DNA of 64,000 bases, taken from Rhodospirillales bacterium. GTDB taxonomy: Bacteria; Pseudomonadota; Alphaproteobacteria; Rhodospirillales; Shumkoniaceae. Under the pieces are notes generated by a model. It did no database searches and was not told the DNA's origin. It saw only the letters and a program-made list of their open reading frames with translations. Positions 28,118 through 36,998 of this stretch are shown piece by piece. Location: assembly GCA_018432935.1 (NCBI GenBank), contig JAHDSF010000022.1, forward strand, positions 1 to 64,000, in the 5' to 3' direction. Numbering within the stretch: the first letter of the stretch is position 1; each line of letters starts with the position of its first letter. Made by a program: the position numbers and the translations under genes.

Positions 28118-31100
28118 GTGACCGACCATGTGACCCGGATGATGGAGGTCGCCCTCCGTCATCACCGCGAGGGCAACCTCGACCTCGCCCGCCTCGGCTA
28201 CTTCCAGGTGCTGGCGATCGCGCCGCGGGACCTGCAGGCGGTTCACAATCTGGGCCTGGTCGCCCTCCATCAGGGCCGCGCCGAAGAGGCGGCGGTGCGG
28301 TTCCGAGAGGCGCTGGCGATCCATCCCGATTTCGTCGAGGCCCATCTCAATCTCGGCAAGGCGTTGTTCGACCTCGGCCGCCTCGACGAGGCGACGCGGC
28401 ATTTCCAGCGCGCCAACGTCCTCGACCCCGACTGCGCGACCGCTCTGTTCAACCTTGCCAGCGTGCACCGTCGGCACGGCCGGACCGAGGCGGCGATCGC
28501 GTGCTTGCGGCGGGCGGTTTCGGTCGCCCCCGACGATGCCGGGGCGCACCAGAGCCTCGGCGACCTGCTGCACGCCGAGGGCCGCCTGGACGAAGCGGTG
28601 GAAGCCTACCGCGGCGCCCTGCCGAGCGCCCCCGACCCCGCCGATCTCGAGGCCCGCATCGCCGGGATCCGGTTCGGCCAGGGCCGGCTGACCGAGGCGC
28701 TGGTCGCCTATCAGCGCACCCTTGCCGTCCGGCCCGACGCGGTCGACCTGATCGTCAACCTTGGCAATGTCCTGCTGGCGATGGGGGCGGCCGACAAGGC
28801 CGTCGTGTGCTGCCTCAAGGCAGTCTCGCTGGCGCCCGATTCGGTGGCCGCACACCTTCACCTCGGCCGGGCGCTGCTGGCCCGGCGCGATTTCGGCGCC
28901 GCCGCGACGGCGCTGGCCCGCGCCAATGCGCTCGCCCCCGAAACCGGCCTGTCGGAGCTGACCCACGCCCGCCGGCAGATCTGCGACTGGAGCGGGTTCG
29001 CGGACGAAGAGGAGCTGCTTTCCGGGGCAGTGGCGCGGGGCAACCCGGAGATCTCGCCGTTCGTCATGCTGTCCTCGACCTCGTCGCCGGCCACCCTGCT
29101 CCAGTGCGCGCGGCAATGGCGGAAGCTGTCATTGGCCGCCAGGCCGGTGCCACGCCCTGGCGGCGGGAGAATCCGGCTGGGGTACCTGTCGTCGGACTTC
29201 CACACCCACCCGGTTGCCCATCTGGCGGTCGAGCTGCTGGAGCGGCACGACCGTGTGCGGTTCGAGGTGTTCGGCTACTCCTACGGCCCCGACGACGGCA
29301 GCCAAATCCGGCAGCGGATCGCCCGCGCGGTCGACCATTTTCGTGACATCCGCACGCTCTCGCACGAACAGGCCGCCCGGCTGATCGGCGACGACGGCAT
29401 CGACATCCTGGTCGATCTGAAAGGATACACCGGCATCACGCGCTGCGAGATCCTCGCCCTGCGGCCGGCGCCGGTGCAGGTCAACTTCCTGGGCTTTCCC
29501 GGCACCCTGGGCAACGGGCTTGCCGATTACGTCATCGCCGATCCGGTGGTCGTGCCGATGGCGGACCAGCCGTTCTTCAGCGAGCGGATCGTCCACCTCC
29601 CCCATTGCTATCAGCCCAACGACAGCCGTCGACCGATCGACGAGCGGACGCCGACCCGGCAGGAGGCGGGCCTACCCGAGCAAGGTTTCGTCTTCTGCTG
29701 CTTCAACAGCGGCTACAAGATCATCCCGCCGCTGTTCGACGTCTGGATGCGGCTCCTCGCCGCGGTGCCGGGTAGCGTGCTGTGGCTGTTCGAGGGCAAC
29801 CCCGAGATGACCGGCAACCTGCGCCGCGAAGCCTCCGCCCGCGGCGTGGCGCCGGAACGGCTGGTGTTCGCCCCCAAGGTGCCGATGCCGCAGCACCTGG
29901 CCCGGCAGCGGCTGGCGGACCTGTTCCTCGACACCCTGCCCTACAACGCCCACACCACCGGCAGCGACGCCCTGTGGGCGGGGCTGCCGATGATCACCTG
30001 CCTGGGCGAGAGCTTCCCCGGCCGGGTCGGCGCCAGCCTGCTGCGGGCGGCCGGGCTGGACGAGCTGGTCACCCGCTCGCTGGCCGAGTACGAGGCGCTG
30101 GCCCTTGCCCTCGCCCGCTCGCCGGAGCGGTTGGCCGGGTTGCGGCGGCGCCTCGAGGACGGCCGCGGCAACGCTCCCCTGTGGGACACCGCAGGGTATG
30201 CCCGCCATATCGAGGCAGCGTACGTGCGGATGGCGGAAGCCTGCCGCGCCGGCGAGGCGCCGGTCGCCTTCGCCGTGACCCCCGACGGCGGCGCCGCGCC
30301 GGCGACGGTGCCGCAGGGCGACCGCCTGCTTGAGCTGCTGCGGCCGGCGCGCCTGACCGCGGTGCTGGATGTCGGCGCCAACCCGATCGACGGCGAGCCG
30401 CCCTACCGGCCGATGCTGGCGGCCGGGCTCTGCACGGTGACGGGGTTCGAGCCGCAGGAGGAGGCGCTGCGCCGGCTGGAGGCCGCCAGGGGACCGCACG
30501 AGCGCTACTTCCCCGATGCCCTCGGCGCCGGCGCCGCCAGCCGCCTCCACGTCTGCCGCGCGCCGGGGATGACCAGCATGCTGGAACCCGACCCCGCCTC
30601 GCTGGCTCTGTTCAACCTGTTCGATCGCTTCGGAGAGGTGATCCGCACGGTGGAGATTCCGACCCGGCGCCTCGACGACGTGCCCGGCATCGGACCGGTC
30701 GACTTCCTCAAGATCGACGTCCAGGGATCGGAGCTAACGATCCTCGCCGGCGGCACCGAGACCCTGCACGATGCGGTGGCGATCCAGATCGAGGTCTCGT
30801 TCCTGCCGCTCTACCGCGAGCAGCCGGTGCTGTGGGAGGTGGACAGGGCGCTGCGCGAACGCGGCTTCGTTCCGCACTGCCTGGCCGCGCTCAAGCGCTG
30901 GCCGCTGGCGCCGATGGTGGTCGACGGCAATCCCCGCAAGGCCCTGAACCAGCTCCTCGAAGCCGACATGGTCTACGTCCGCGATTTCCGGCGGCCGGAG
31001 CTTCTGAGCACCGAGCAGTGGAAGCACCTGGCGCTGATCGCCCACCACTGCTACGGCTCGGCGGATCTGGCGTTCCTGGCCGTCCGCGCCCTGGTCGCGC

Positions 31101-31216
31101 TGGGCGAACTCGCCCCCGCGGCAGCCAACGAGTATCTCGAGATCGTGCGCGCCGGCATCGCGCAGGACGATGCCGGCCAGTCCAGGTCGGGACCGCCCGC
31201 GAACCCCGTCACATGA
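28118..31216 (+). CDS. TPR / O-GlcNAc-transferase-like / FkbM methyltransferase fusion
   Basis: The product is about 1032 residues long and has three parts. Residues of about 10-280 are tandem TPR repeats (for example DFVEAHLNLGKALFDLGRLD). About 350-710 is a SPINDLY/OGT-type glycosyltransferase (GT41), with RLGYLSSDFHTHPVAHLAVE, QVNFLGFPGTLGNGLADYVI and TLPYNAHTTGSDALWAGLP. About 740-960 is an FkbM-type methyltransferase, with AVLDVGANPIDG, GFEPQEEALRRL and PVDFLKIDVQGSEL. GT41 enzymes add GlcNAc-like sugars to protein hydroxyls. The start is uncertain: GTG at 28118 is best spaced from the AAGGGGGGG run, with others at 28109 and 28139. No flagellin or other polysaccharide gene lies nearby. 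Confidence 0.85.
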   Translation: MTDHVTRMMEVALRHHREGNLDLARLGYFQVLAIAPRDLQAVHNLGLVALHQGRAEEAAVRFREALAIHPDFVEAHLNLGKALFDLGRLDEATRHFQRANVLDPDCATALFNLASVHRRHGRTEAAIACLRRAVSVAPDDAGAHQSLGDLLHAEGRLDEAVEAYRGALPSAPDPADLEARIAGIRFGQGRLTEALVAYQRTLAVRPDAVDLIVNLGNVLLAMGAADKAVVCCLKAVSLAPDSVAAHLHLGRALLARRDFGAAATALARANALAPETGLSELTHARRQICDWSGFADEEELLSGAVARGNPEISPFVMLSSTSSPATLLQCARQWRKLSLAARPVPRPGGGRIRLGYLSSDFHTHPVAHLAVELLERHDRVRFEVFGYSYGPDDGSQIRQRIARAVDHFRDIRTLSHEQAARLIGDDGIDILVDLKGYTGITRCEILALRPAPVQVNFLGFPGTLGNGLADYVIADPVVVPMADQPFFSERIVHLPHCYQPNDSRRPIDERTPTRQEAGLPEQGFVFCCFNSGYKIIPPLFDVWMRLLAAVPGSVLWLFEGNPEMTGNLRREASARGVAPERLVFAPKVPMPQHLARQRLADLFLDTLPYNAHTTGSDALWAGLPMITCLGESFPGRVGASLLRAAGLDELVTRSLAEYEALALALARSPERLAGLRRRLEDGRGNAPLWDTAGYARHIEAAYVRMAEACRAGEAPVAFAVTPDGGAAPATVPQGDRLLELLRPARLTAVLDVGANPIDGEPPYRPMLAAGLCTVTGFEPQEEALRRLEAARGPHERYFPDALGAGAASRLHVCRAPGMTSMLEPDPASLALFNLFDRFGEVIRTVEIPTRRLDDVPGIGPVDFLKIDVQGSELTILAGGTETLHDAVAIQIEVSFLPLYREQPVLWEVDRALRERGFVPHCLAALKRWPLAPMVVDGNPRKALNQLLEADMVYVRDFRRPELLSTEQWKHLALIAHHCYGSADLAFLAVRALVALGELAPAAANEYLEIVRAGIAQDDAGQSRSGPPANPVT

Positions 31217-31235
31217 TCCCGCTGCCAGATGTCCG

Positions 31236-31679
31236 TCAGTCCTTCATCACCTCTTCAGCAATCTCGACCGCGCTGCGCACGTAGCCGGGACAGAGGGTCC
31301 TGGTGATCCCCTTGTCGGTGTTGAGCTTCTGCCCTTCCGGGGTGCCGAGGTCGATGCCGATCAGCTCACGGCAGTTGGTGGCGCCGTGGCGTTCACGGAA
31401 GCGGTCGAACAGCTCCTTGACCCGGTCGTAGGTGATCTCGCGGGCGCCCTTCTCCGCCGCCGGCGGCGTCGCCATCTCGGCGAACCCGAGGGCGGCGACG
31501 GCGCCGGTCAGGGCGCCGCAGGCCTGGCCGTGGCGGCCGATGCCGCCGCCGAAGCCGCGGGAGACGCACATCGCGACGTCGCGATCGATCCCGAATCCCT
31601 CGGCAAAGGCGGTGAACACCGCCTGGCTGCAATTGCAGCCGTTGCCGAACACCGCCGCCGCCTTGTCTGCACGCGACAT
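31236..31679 (-). CDS. C-GCAxxG-C-C family protein
   Basis: The 147-residue product carries the family's cysteine pattern: GNGCNCSQAV near residue 15, a central GRHGQACGALTGAVAALGF, then single cysteines in HGATNCREL and TLCPGYV. The family is thought to be redox or metal related, but no function is established. The ATG at 31679 was preferred over 31685 because GAGGAGGA is then seven bases away instead of touching the start codon. It lies 12 bases after the class I fumarase gene and is probably co-transcribed, which hints at a link with its oxygen-sensitive cluster. Confidence 0.8.
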   Translation of the reverse strand: MSRADKAAAVFGNGCNCSQAVFTAFAEGFGIDRDVAMCVSRGFGGGIGRHGQACGALTGAVAALGFAEMATPPAAEKGAREITYDRVKELFDRFRERHGATNCRELIGIDLGTPEGQKLNTDKGITRTLCPGYVRSAVEIAEEVMKD

Positions 31680-31691
31680 TCCCATTCCTCC

Positions 31692-33317
31692 TCAAGCAGG
31701 CTTCTTCACGAAAGCGTCAAAGAAATCGTTGCCCTTGTCGTCGACCAGGATGACGGCGGGGAAGTTCTCCACCTCGATCCGGTAGACCGCCTCCATCCCG
31801 AGGTCGGGGTACTCGATCAGCTCGACCTTGCGGATGCAGTCCTTGGCCAGGCGCGCCGCCGGGCCGCCGACCGAGCCGAGGTAGAAGCCGCCGTACTTGC
31901 GGCAGGCTTCGGTGACCGCCCTGGAGCGGTTGCCCTTGGCGACCATCACCAGGCTGGCGCCCTTGGACTGGAACTCATCGACGTAGGCGTCCATGCGCCC
32001 GGCCGTGGTCGGCCCGAATGAGCCCGAGGCGTAGCCCTCCGGCGTCTTGGCCGGGCCGGCGTAGTAGACGCAGTGGTCCTTGAAGTACTGCGGCAGCCCC
32101 TCGCCGCGGTCGAGCCGCTCCTTGAGGCGGGCGTGGGCGATGTCGCGGGCGACGATCATCGGCCCGCTCAGCAGCACCAGGGTCTTGACCGGATGGCGGG
32201 TCAGCTCGGCGCGGATCTCCTCCATCGGCCGCCGCAGGTCGAGCCGGACCGCCTTGCCCCCCTTGTGCTCGGGCAGCGCCTGCGGCAGGTACTTCGCGGG
32301 GTCGGTCTCGAGCTGCTCGAGGAACACGCCCTCAGGCGTGATCTTGGCCTGGATCTGGCGGTCGGCGGTGCACGAGACGCCGATCCCGACCGGGCACGAA
32401 GCGCCGTGCCGGGGCAGGCGGACGACCCGCACGTCGAGGCAGAAGTGCTTGCCGCCGAACTGGGCGCCGATGCCCATCTGCTGCGTCATGTTCAGGATAT
32501 CGGCCTCGAGCTGGACGTCGCGGAAGGCTTGGCCGTGCGTCGTTCCCTCGGTCGGCAGCGCGTCGAGATAGCGCGCGCTCGCCAGCTTCACCGTTTTCAA
32601 GGTCATCTCGGCCGACAGGCCACCGATGACGATCGCCAGGTGATAGGGCGGGCAAGCCGCTGTGCCCAGCGTGCGGATCTTTTCGTCCAGCCACGCCATC
32701 AGCCGCTTCGGCGTCAACAGCGCCTTGGTCTCCTGGTAGAGGAAGGTCTTGTTGGCCGAGCCGCCGCCCTTGGCCATGAACAGGAACTTGTAAGCGTCGC
32801 CGTCGACCGCAGCGATGTCGATCTGGGCCGGCATGTTGTCGCCGGTGTTGACCTCCTCGTACATGTCGAGCGGCGCGTTCTGGCTGTAGCGCAGGTTGAG
32901 CTCGGCGTAGGCCTGGTGGATGCCCTCCGACAGCGCCGCTTCGTCGCCGCCGCCGGTCCAGACCTGCTGGCCCTTCTTCGCCACCACGATGGCGGTGCCG
33001 GTGTCCTGGCACATCGGCAACACGCCCTCGGCGGCGATCTGGGCGTTGCGCAGGAACTCGAGCGCGACGAAGCGGTCGTTCTCGGACGACTCGGGGTCGT
33101 CGATGATCGCTCGCAGTTGGGCGAGATGCGACGGCCGCAGCAGATGCTGGATGTCCCTGACGGCCTCGAACGCCAGCTTCGACAGCACGGTCGGCGGCAC
33201 GCGGACCATGCGCCGCCCTTCGAAGCTCTCGGTTTCCACCGTCAGCCCGGGCAGCTTGCGGTAGGTCGTCGCGTCGGCGCCGAGCGGGAACAGATCGTGG
33301 TGGACGTACGCAGCCAT
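31692..33317 (-). CDS. fumA: class I fumarate hydratase (4Fe-4S)
   Basis: The 541-residue product has the length of the single-chain, oxygen-sensitive class I fumarase, unlike class II FumC. The alpha domain has [11 protein letters not shown], which holds one cluster cysteine. Other cysteines are in [13 protein letters not shown] and [16 protein letters not shown], and the C-terminal beta domain has [15 protein letters not shown]. The enzyme interconverts fumarate and malate in the TCA cycle. It is the first gene of a two-gene unit with the C-GCAxxG-C-C gene. Confidence 0.94.
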   Translation of the reverse strand: MAAYVHHDLFPLGADATTYRKLPGLTVETESFEGRRMVRVPPTVLSKLAFEAVRDIQHLLRPSHLAQLRAIIDDPESSENDRFVALEFLRNAQIAAEGVLPMCQDTGTAIVVAKKGQQVWTGGGDEAALSEGIHQAYAELNLRYSQNAPLDMYEEVNTGDNMPAQIDIAAVDGDAYKFLFMAKGGGSANKTFLYQETKALLTPKRLMAWLDEKIRTLGTAACPPYHLAIVIGGLSAEMTLKTVKLASARYLDALPTEGTTHGQAFRDVQLEADILNMTQQMGIGAQFGGKHFCLDVRVVRLPRHGASCPVGIGVSCTADRQIQAKITPEGVFLEQLETDPAKYLPQALPEHKGGKAVRLDLRRPMEEIRAELTRHPVKTLVLLSGPMIVARDIAHARLKERLDRGEGLPQYFKDHCVYYAGPAKTPEGYASGSFGPTTAGRMDAYVDEFQSKGASLVMVAKGNRSRAVTEACRKYGGFYLGSVGGPAARLAKDCIRKVELIEYPDLGMEAVYRIEVENFPAVILVDDKGNDFFDAFVKKPA

Positions 33318-33412
33318 GGCCGTCGCCTCCGGAATCTACGGCATCAAGGGCGCAAGAATAGTCCCGGCCGAGGGGGGATGCGCAAGAGCGATGGGCGGAT
33401 GGAAGGGGTGAC

Positions 33413-33919
33413 CTACTTCTTGCGGAAGGCGTCGAGCGCGATGACCTTCTCCGATGCCTTCTCGCCGGCCGCCTGCTCGGTGGGGTCGATCTCTTCCCAC
33501 AGGCCGTCGGCAGCCGGAGCTTCCTCCTTCTCGGGTGGGGTTGCCTTCTCGGCCTCGGCGTCGGGTTCGTGGGCGAACTGCAGGCCGAACTTGACCGACG
33601 GGTCGGCGAAGGCGGAGACGGCGGTGTAGGGGATGGTCAGCCGTTCGCTCTTGCCGCGGAAGCTGAGGGTCACCGAGAACCGCGTCTCCTCGACGTGAAG
33701 GTCCCAGAACTGGTGCTGCAGGACGATCGTCATCTCGTCCTTGTGCAGGGCCTTCAGATAGGCGGGCATGCGGACGCCGCCGTCGCCGGTGCGGAAGGTG
33801 ATGTAGAAATGGTGCTGGCCGCTCAGGCCCTGGGTCGCGGCATGGCGCAAGGCGCGGGCGACCACGTTCCGCAGGGCGTCTTCGATCCAGAGGTCGTAGC
33901 GCAGAGGGTCAGAAGGCAT
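33413..33919 (-). CDS. sspB: SspB-family ClpXP adaptor, alpha type
   Basis: The 168-residue product has the substrate-binding fold at residues 1-115 (LRYDLWIEDALRNVVARAL, QHHFYITF, MTIVLQHQFWDL, PSVKFGLQF). A charged linker and a short C-terminal tail (ALDAFRKK) follow, the latter being the likely ClpX-docking part. SspB holds ssrA-tagged proteins and hands them to ClpXP. The ATG at 33919 follows AAGGGGAGG. It lies immediately downstream of ssrA on the same strand, so the tagging RNA and the tag reader are adjacent. Confidence 0.92.
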   Translation of the reverse strand: MPSDPLRYDLWIEDALRNVVARALRHAATQGLSGQHHFYITFRTGDGGVRMPAYLKALHKDEMTIVLQHQFWDLHVEETRFSVTLSFRGKSERLTIPYTAVSAFADPSVKFGLQFAHEPDAEAEKATPPEKEEAPAADGLWEEIDPTEQAAGEKASEKVIALDAFRKK

Positions 33920-33944
33920 GGCGGGACGGCGCCTCCCCTTGACG

Positions 33945-34205
33945 TGAAGTGGGGGGCTTCTGTTGCCAGGCGCCCCCCGAGCCCCGTCGTAGCCTTAAGC
34001 GGCTACAGCAAATGCCTCGTTGTCGTTGGCATTTGTGAGTTTGGTCCGATAACGGTGGTACCATGCCGGGCGAAAACCGTACCTTTACCACGCGCGTCGA
34101 TCCTGTTTCGCCCCCGTCGGAAAGTTGGTGGAGGCGCCGGGTACCGCCCCCGGGTCCGCAACGCTTATTCCGAACGGCGTTTATCGCCATAGCCGGTTTC
34201 CCGGC
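33945..34205 (-). ncRNA. ssrA: transfer-messenger RNA, permuted two-piece form
   Basis: On the minus strand the acceptor piece comes first and ends in CCTCCACCA (3' CCA at 34126). Its T-arm reads CCGGG-GGCGGTA-CCCGG. Ten bases later the coding piece begins at about 34115 with GGGGGCGAAACAGGATCGAC. The seven bases GGGGGCG pair with CGCCTCC of the acceptor piece, including the third-position G-U expected of alanyl tmRNA. The tag frame reads ANDNEAFAVAA then TAA (codons at about 34030-33994). A strong hairpin at 33951-33978 marks the 3' end. Piece ends are approximate. Confidence 0.93.
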
Positions 34206-34211
34206 ACCACA

Positions 34212-34240
34212 AATATAGAACGGATTCAGTGCTCATGCAA
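34212..34240 (-). promoter_or_regulatory. sigma-70-type promoter of ssrA
   Basis: On the minus strand TTGCAT (34240-34235) and TATATT (34217-34212) are separated by exactly 17 bases. This predicts a start near 34205, which matches the 5' end of the tmRNA acceptor piece. Confidence 0.7.
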
Positions 34241-34310
34241 AGGTGCGGATGGCACCGCGGCGGCGTGCGCGCTAGATTGTCGCCTCCACCGGGTTCCAGG
34301 GGAGGGCGAG

Positions 34311-35234
34311 ATGGCCATCACATCCGAGCAGAAAGCGGACATCGCCGCCCTGCGCGCGCAGCGGGCGGAGACGATGCGCCCGGTGGTGCCGGCCCTGGAA
34401 GAGGTCCTGTACGAGCCGATCCCGGTGCTCGACCACGGCTTCGTGCGGGTGGTCGACTACATGGGCGACGACGCGGCGATCGTCCAGGCGGCGCGCGTTT
34501 CCTACGGCCGCGGCACCAGGCAGTCGCGGGACGACGCGGGGCTCATCAACTACCTGATGCGGCACCGCCACACGACCCCGTTCGAGATGTGCGAGATCAA
34601 GTACCACGTGAAGCTGCCGATCTTCGTGGCGCGGCAGTGGATCCGCCACCGCACCGCCAACGTCAACGAGTACTCGGCGCGCTATTCGATCCTGGATCGC
34701 GAGTACTACATCCCGGAACCGGCGCAGCTCGGTGCCCAGTCGGACGACAACCGGCAGGGACGGGGCGAGGTGCTGGACGGCGAAGAGGCGGCCTGGGTGT
34801 TGTCGCTTTTGCGCGACGACGCCGAGCGCTGTCACCGCGACTACGAATCGATGCTGAACAGCGGCGGCGATCCGGCGCGCAAAGGCCTGGCGCGCGAGTT
34901 GGCACGCATGAACCTGACGCTCGCCACCTACACCCAATGGTACTGGAAGATCGATCTCCACAACCTGTTCCACTTCCTCGGCCTGCGCGCCGATCCCCAC
35001 GCCCAGTACGAGATCCGCGTCTACGCCGAAGCCATGCTGGACACCGTGAAACGCTGGGTGCCGCTGGCCTGCGAGGCCTTCCTCGAGCATCGCCTGGGTG
35101 CCGTCACCCTGTCGCGCTCGGCGCTTCGGGTCGTGCGGATGATGCTGGCCGGCGACGCCGTCGACCAGACCTCGAGCGGGTTGTCCAAGCGCGAATGGCG
35201 CGAGCTGATGGCCGCCCTCGAACGGGAGGGCTAG
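34311..35234 (+). CDS. thyX: flavin-dependent thymidylate synthase
   Basis: The 307-residue product makes dTMP from dUMP using FAD and NADPH, in place of ThyA. The ThyX signature RHRxxxxNEYSxRY is seen at R112-H113-R114 onward ([15 protein letters not shown]). [10 protein letters not shown] closes the protein. The ATG at 34311 follows AGGGGAGG. The frame is open upstream to 34125, but that stretch is the tmRNA gene on the other strand and cannot be coding. It is longer than the roughly 220 residues of Thermotoga ThyX, as usual for alphaproteobacterial forms. Confidence 0.94.
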   Translation: MAITSEQKADIAALRAQRAETMRPVVPALEEVLYEPIPVLDHGFVRVVDYMGDDAAIVQAARVSYGRGTRQSRDDAGLINYLMRHRHTTPFEMCEIKYHVKLPIFVARQWIRHRTANVNEYSARYSILDREYYIPEPAQLGAQSDDNRQGRGEVLDGEEAAWVLSLLRDDAERCHRDYESMLNSGGDPARKGLARELARMNLTLATYTQWYWKIDLHNLFHFLGLRADPHAQYEIRVYAEAMLDTVKRWVPLACEAFLEHRLGAVTLSRSALRVVRMMLAGDAVDQTSSGLSKREWRELMAALEREG

Positions 35235-35292
35235 ATCCGACTGCGTCCGGGACGGCGTGGTTTTCGGTTCGCGACGAGCATTTTAGAACAAT

Positions 35293-35306
35293 ATTCATAA
35301 ATGAAT
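35293..35306. promoter_or_regulatory. AT-rich inverted repeat before the receiver operon
   Basis: ATTCAT and ATGAAT flank two bases in a conspicuously AT-rich stretch about 60 bases before the first receiver gene. It is a candidate operator or promoter element; nothing in the sequence says which. Confidence 0.35.
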
Positions 35307-35365
35307 GAGAGGTTGTCGGGCGGCGACATACCACTGATCATTCGTTGGGCGGCGGGGGGCACGGG

Positions 35366-35905
35366 ATGGCCGCGAAGGGGATCTACCTCGGGAACCTCCG
35401 GTTCCTCGTTGTCGAGGACAGCGACTTCACGCGCAAGCTGATCCGAACCGTTCTGCGCGCCCTCAACGTGCAGGCCGACAGCATCTTCGAGGCGGAGGAT
35501 GGGACCGAGGCCCTCAAGCTGATGGACTCGTCCCGGCCCGACCTCGCCATCGTCGATTACATGATGAAGCCGCTGGACGGAATCCGGTTCACCCATCGGC
35601 TCCGCCGGGACACCGGCAGCCCGTTCCGCACCATGCCGATCATCATGCTGTCGGCCTACGCCGAGACCAGCATCGTCGCAATGGCGCGGGATTTCGGGGT
35701 TACCGAAGTGGTGGCCAAGCCGATGTCGGTGCTATCCCTTTACCTGAGGATCGAAGAGACCATCCTGCGGCCGCGCCAGTTCGTCGAGACGCCGACCTTC
35801 TTCGGCCCCGACCGCCGACGCCGCCGCACCTGCGCCTACTACGGTCCCCGCCGGCGCAAGGAGGATCTCGTCGCCGGCAGGGCAGGTGCCGAGGCGGCCC
35901 AATGA
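35366..35905 (+). CDS. single-domain response regulator with C-terminal FVETPTFFGPDR tail (copy 1)
   Basis: The 179-residue product is a CheY-like receiver (about 10-130) with no DNA-binding domain. The phospho-acceptor aspartate is in AIVDYMMKPLDG, the switch Ser in IIMLSAYAE, and the conserved Lys in VAKPMS. After the receiver comes a short tail RQFVETPTFFGPDRRRRR, shared with the next gene. The start at 35366 follows GGGGGGCACGGG. It overlaps the next receiver gene by four bases (ATGA). Output must be by protein contact or phosphotransfer. Confidence 0.85.
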   Translation: MAAKGIYLGNLRFLVVEDSDFTRKLIRTVLRALNVQADSIFEAEDGTEALKLMDSSRPDLAIVDYMMKPLDGIRFTHRLRRDTGSPFRTMPIIMLSAYAETSIVAMARDFGVTEVVAKPMSVLSLYLRIEETILRPRQFVETPTFFGPDRRRRRTCAYYGPRRRKEDLVAGRAGAEAAQ

Positions 35906-36429
35906 TCAGGCGGGCGGCCGACCTCCGGAGCCTTCGGTTTCTGGTGGTCGACGACGTCGAGTTCTCCCGCAAGATCGTCAAGACCGTCCTGCGCGCCCTC
36001 GGGGTCCCGTCCGACAACATGCGCGAGGCCGAGAGCGGGACCGAGGCGCTTGTGCTGCTGGTCCACTATCGCCCGGACATCGCGATTGTCGACTACATGA
36101 TGCCGCAGCTTGACGGCATCCGATTCGCGCGCACCCTGCGGCAGGATCCGAGCCATCCCTGCCGCATGATGCCCATTGTCATGCTCTCGGCCTACTCCAA
36201 GGCGCGCGTCGTCGCTTCGGCCCGCGACGCGGGCGTCACCGAGTTCGTGGTGAAGCCGATTTCCGTCTCCTCGCTTTACGAGAAGCTCGAAGAGGTCATC
36301 CTGCATCCCCGCCAGTTCGTCGAGACGCCGACCTTCTTCGGCCCCGACCGCCACCGTCACCGCGACCGCGATTACGGCGGGCCGCGCCGCCGATCGGCGG
36401 ATATGCCGGCCCTGGCAGACCCAGTGTGA
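35902..36429 (+). CDS. single-domain response regulator with C-terminal FVETPTFFGPDR tail (copy 2)
   Basis: The 175-residue product is a paralogue of the preceding receiver and arose by tandem duplication. The aspartate is in AIVDYMMPQLDG, followed by IVMLSAYSK and VVKPIS. The tail again reads RQFVETPTFFGPDRHRHR, so this basic motif has been kept while the rest diverged. No output domain is present. The coding end also contains the ribosome site (AAGGA) of the downstream HPt-like gene, so all three are translationally linked. Confidence 0.85.
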   Translation: MIRRAADLRSLRFLVVDDVEFSRKIVKTVLRALGVPSDNMREAESGTEALVLLVHYRPDIAIVDYMMPQLDGIRFARTLRQDPSHPCRMMPIVMLSAYSKARVVASARDAGVTEFVVKPISVSSLYEKLEEVILHPRQFVETPTFFGPDRHRHRDRDYGGPRRRSADMPALADPV

Positions 36430-36437
36430 AGGACATC

Positions 36438-36962
36438 ATGACAGACAAGACCGACAACACCACGGAACATCCCGAGGTCCGCTTCATCCCGCCGTCCTAC
36501 CGGCTGAAGGCGAAGGCTCCCCTGACCGGCGAGGACCTGGGAACGGTGCTGGCGCGGGCCGAGATCTCCCTCAATCGCCATCACGACGAGTTTCTCGGCA
36601 AGCTGAAGAGCGGGATGGCATCCCTGCAGCAGGCCTTCGACGCGCTGCTCCAGGCCGGCGGGGACGAGACGGCGGTGAAGAAGCTCGACGACGAAGCGCA
36701 TGATCTGCGCGGGCTCTGCGGCACCTTCGGGTATCGGACCGTCACCGACGTCTGCGCCATCCTGTGCGCGTTCCTGGAGAACCGAACCACCCTTTCGGCA
36801 AGCGAGATCGAGGTCGTGCGGCTGCACATCAACGCGGCGGCCCTCGCCGCCGCCCGACAGCTCGACGGCAGCACCGCCGAGGGCAAGCTTGTTCTCGACG
36901 GCTTGCGCAGGGTCGTCGCGGGCGGCACGCCGCCGCAAGGCACCCCGTTGAACGGAGCGTGA
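36438..36962 (+). CDS. HPt-like protein of the receiver operon
   Basis: The 174-residue product is mostly helical. Around residue 85 it has DDEAHDLRGLCGTFGY, which resembles the histidine-phosphotransfer motif (His, Lys/Arg-Gly, then small residues and Phe-Gly). The histidine is the likely phosphate carrier. The ATG at 36438 is placed five bases after AAGGA; a GTG at 36426 overlapping the previous stop is possible. With the two receivers it would make a relay lacking only a sensor kinase, which is not in this window. Confidence 0.65.
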   Translation: MTDKTDNTTEHPEVRFIPPSYRLKAKAPLTGEDLGTVLARAEISLNRHHDEFLGKLKSGMASLQQAFDALLQAGGDETAVKKLDDEAHDLRGLCGTFGYRTVTDVCAILCAFLENRTTLSASEIEVVRLHINAAALAAARQLDGSTAEGKLVLDGLRRVVAGGTPPQGTPLNGA

Positions 36963-36998
36963 CGAACCCGCCGAGACTCCACCGCCCGCGAATGTGGC

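Noticed and set aside
33909..34190. 93-codon minus-strand frame
   Set aside because: It overlaps the tmRNA gene on the same strand; the RNA features fully explain the stretch.
34125..34310. N-terminal extension of ThyX by 62 residues
   Set aside because: It lies over the tmRNA acceptor piece and the ssrA promoter. The ATG at 34311 with AGGGGAGG is the right start.
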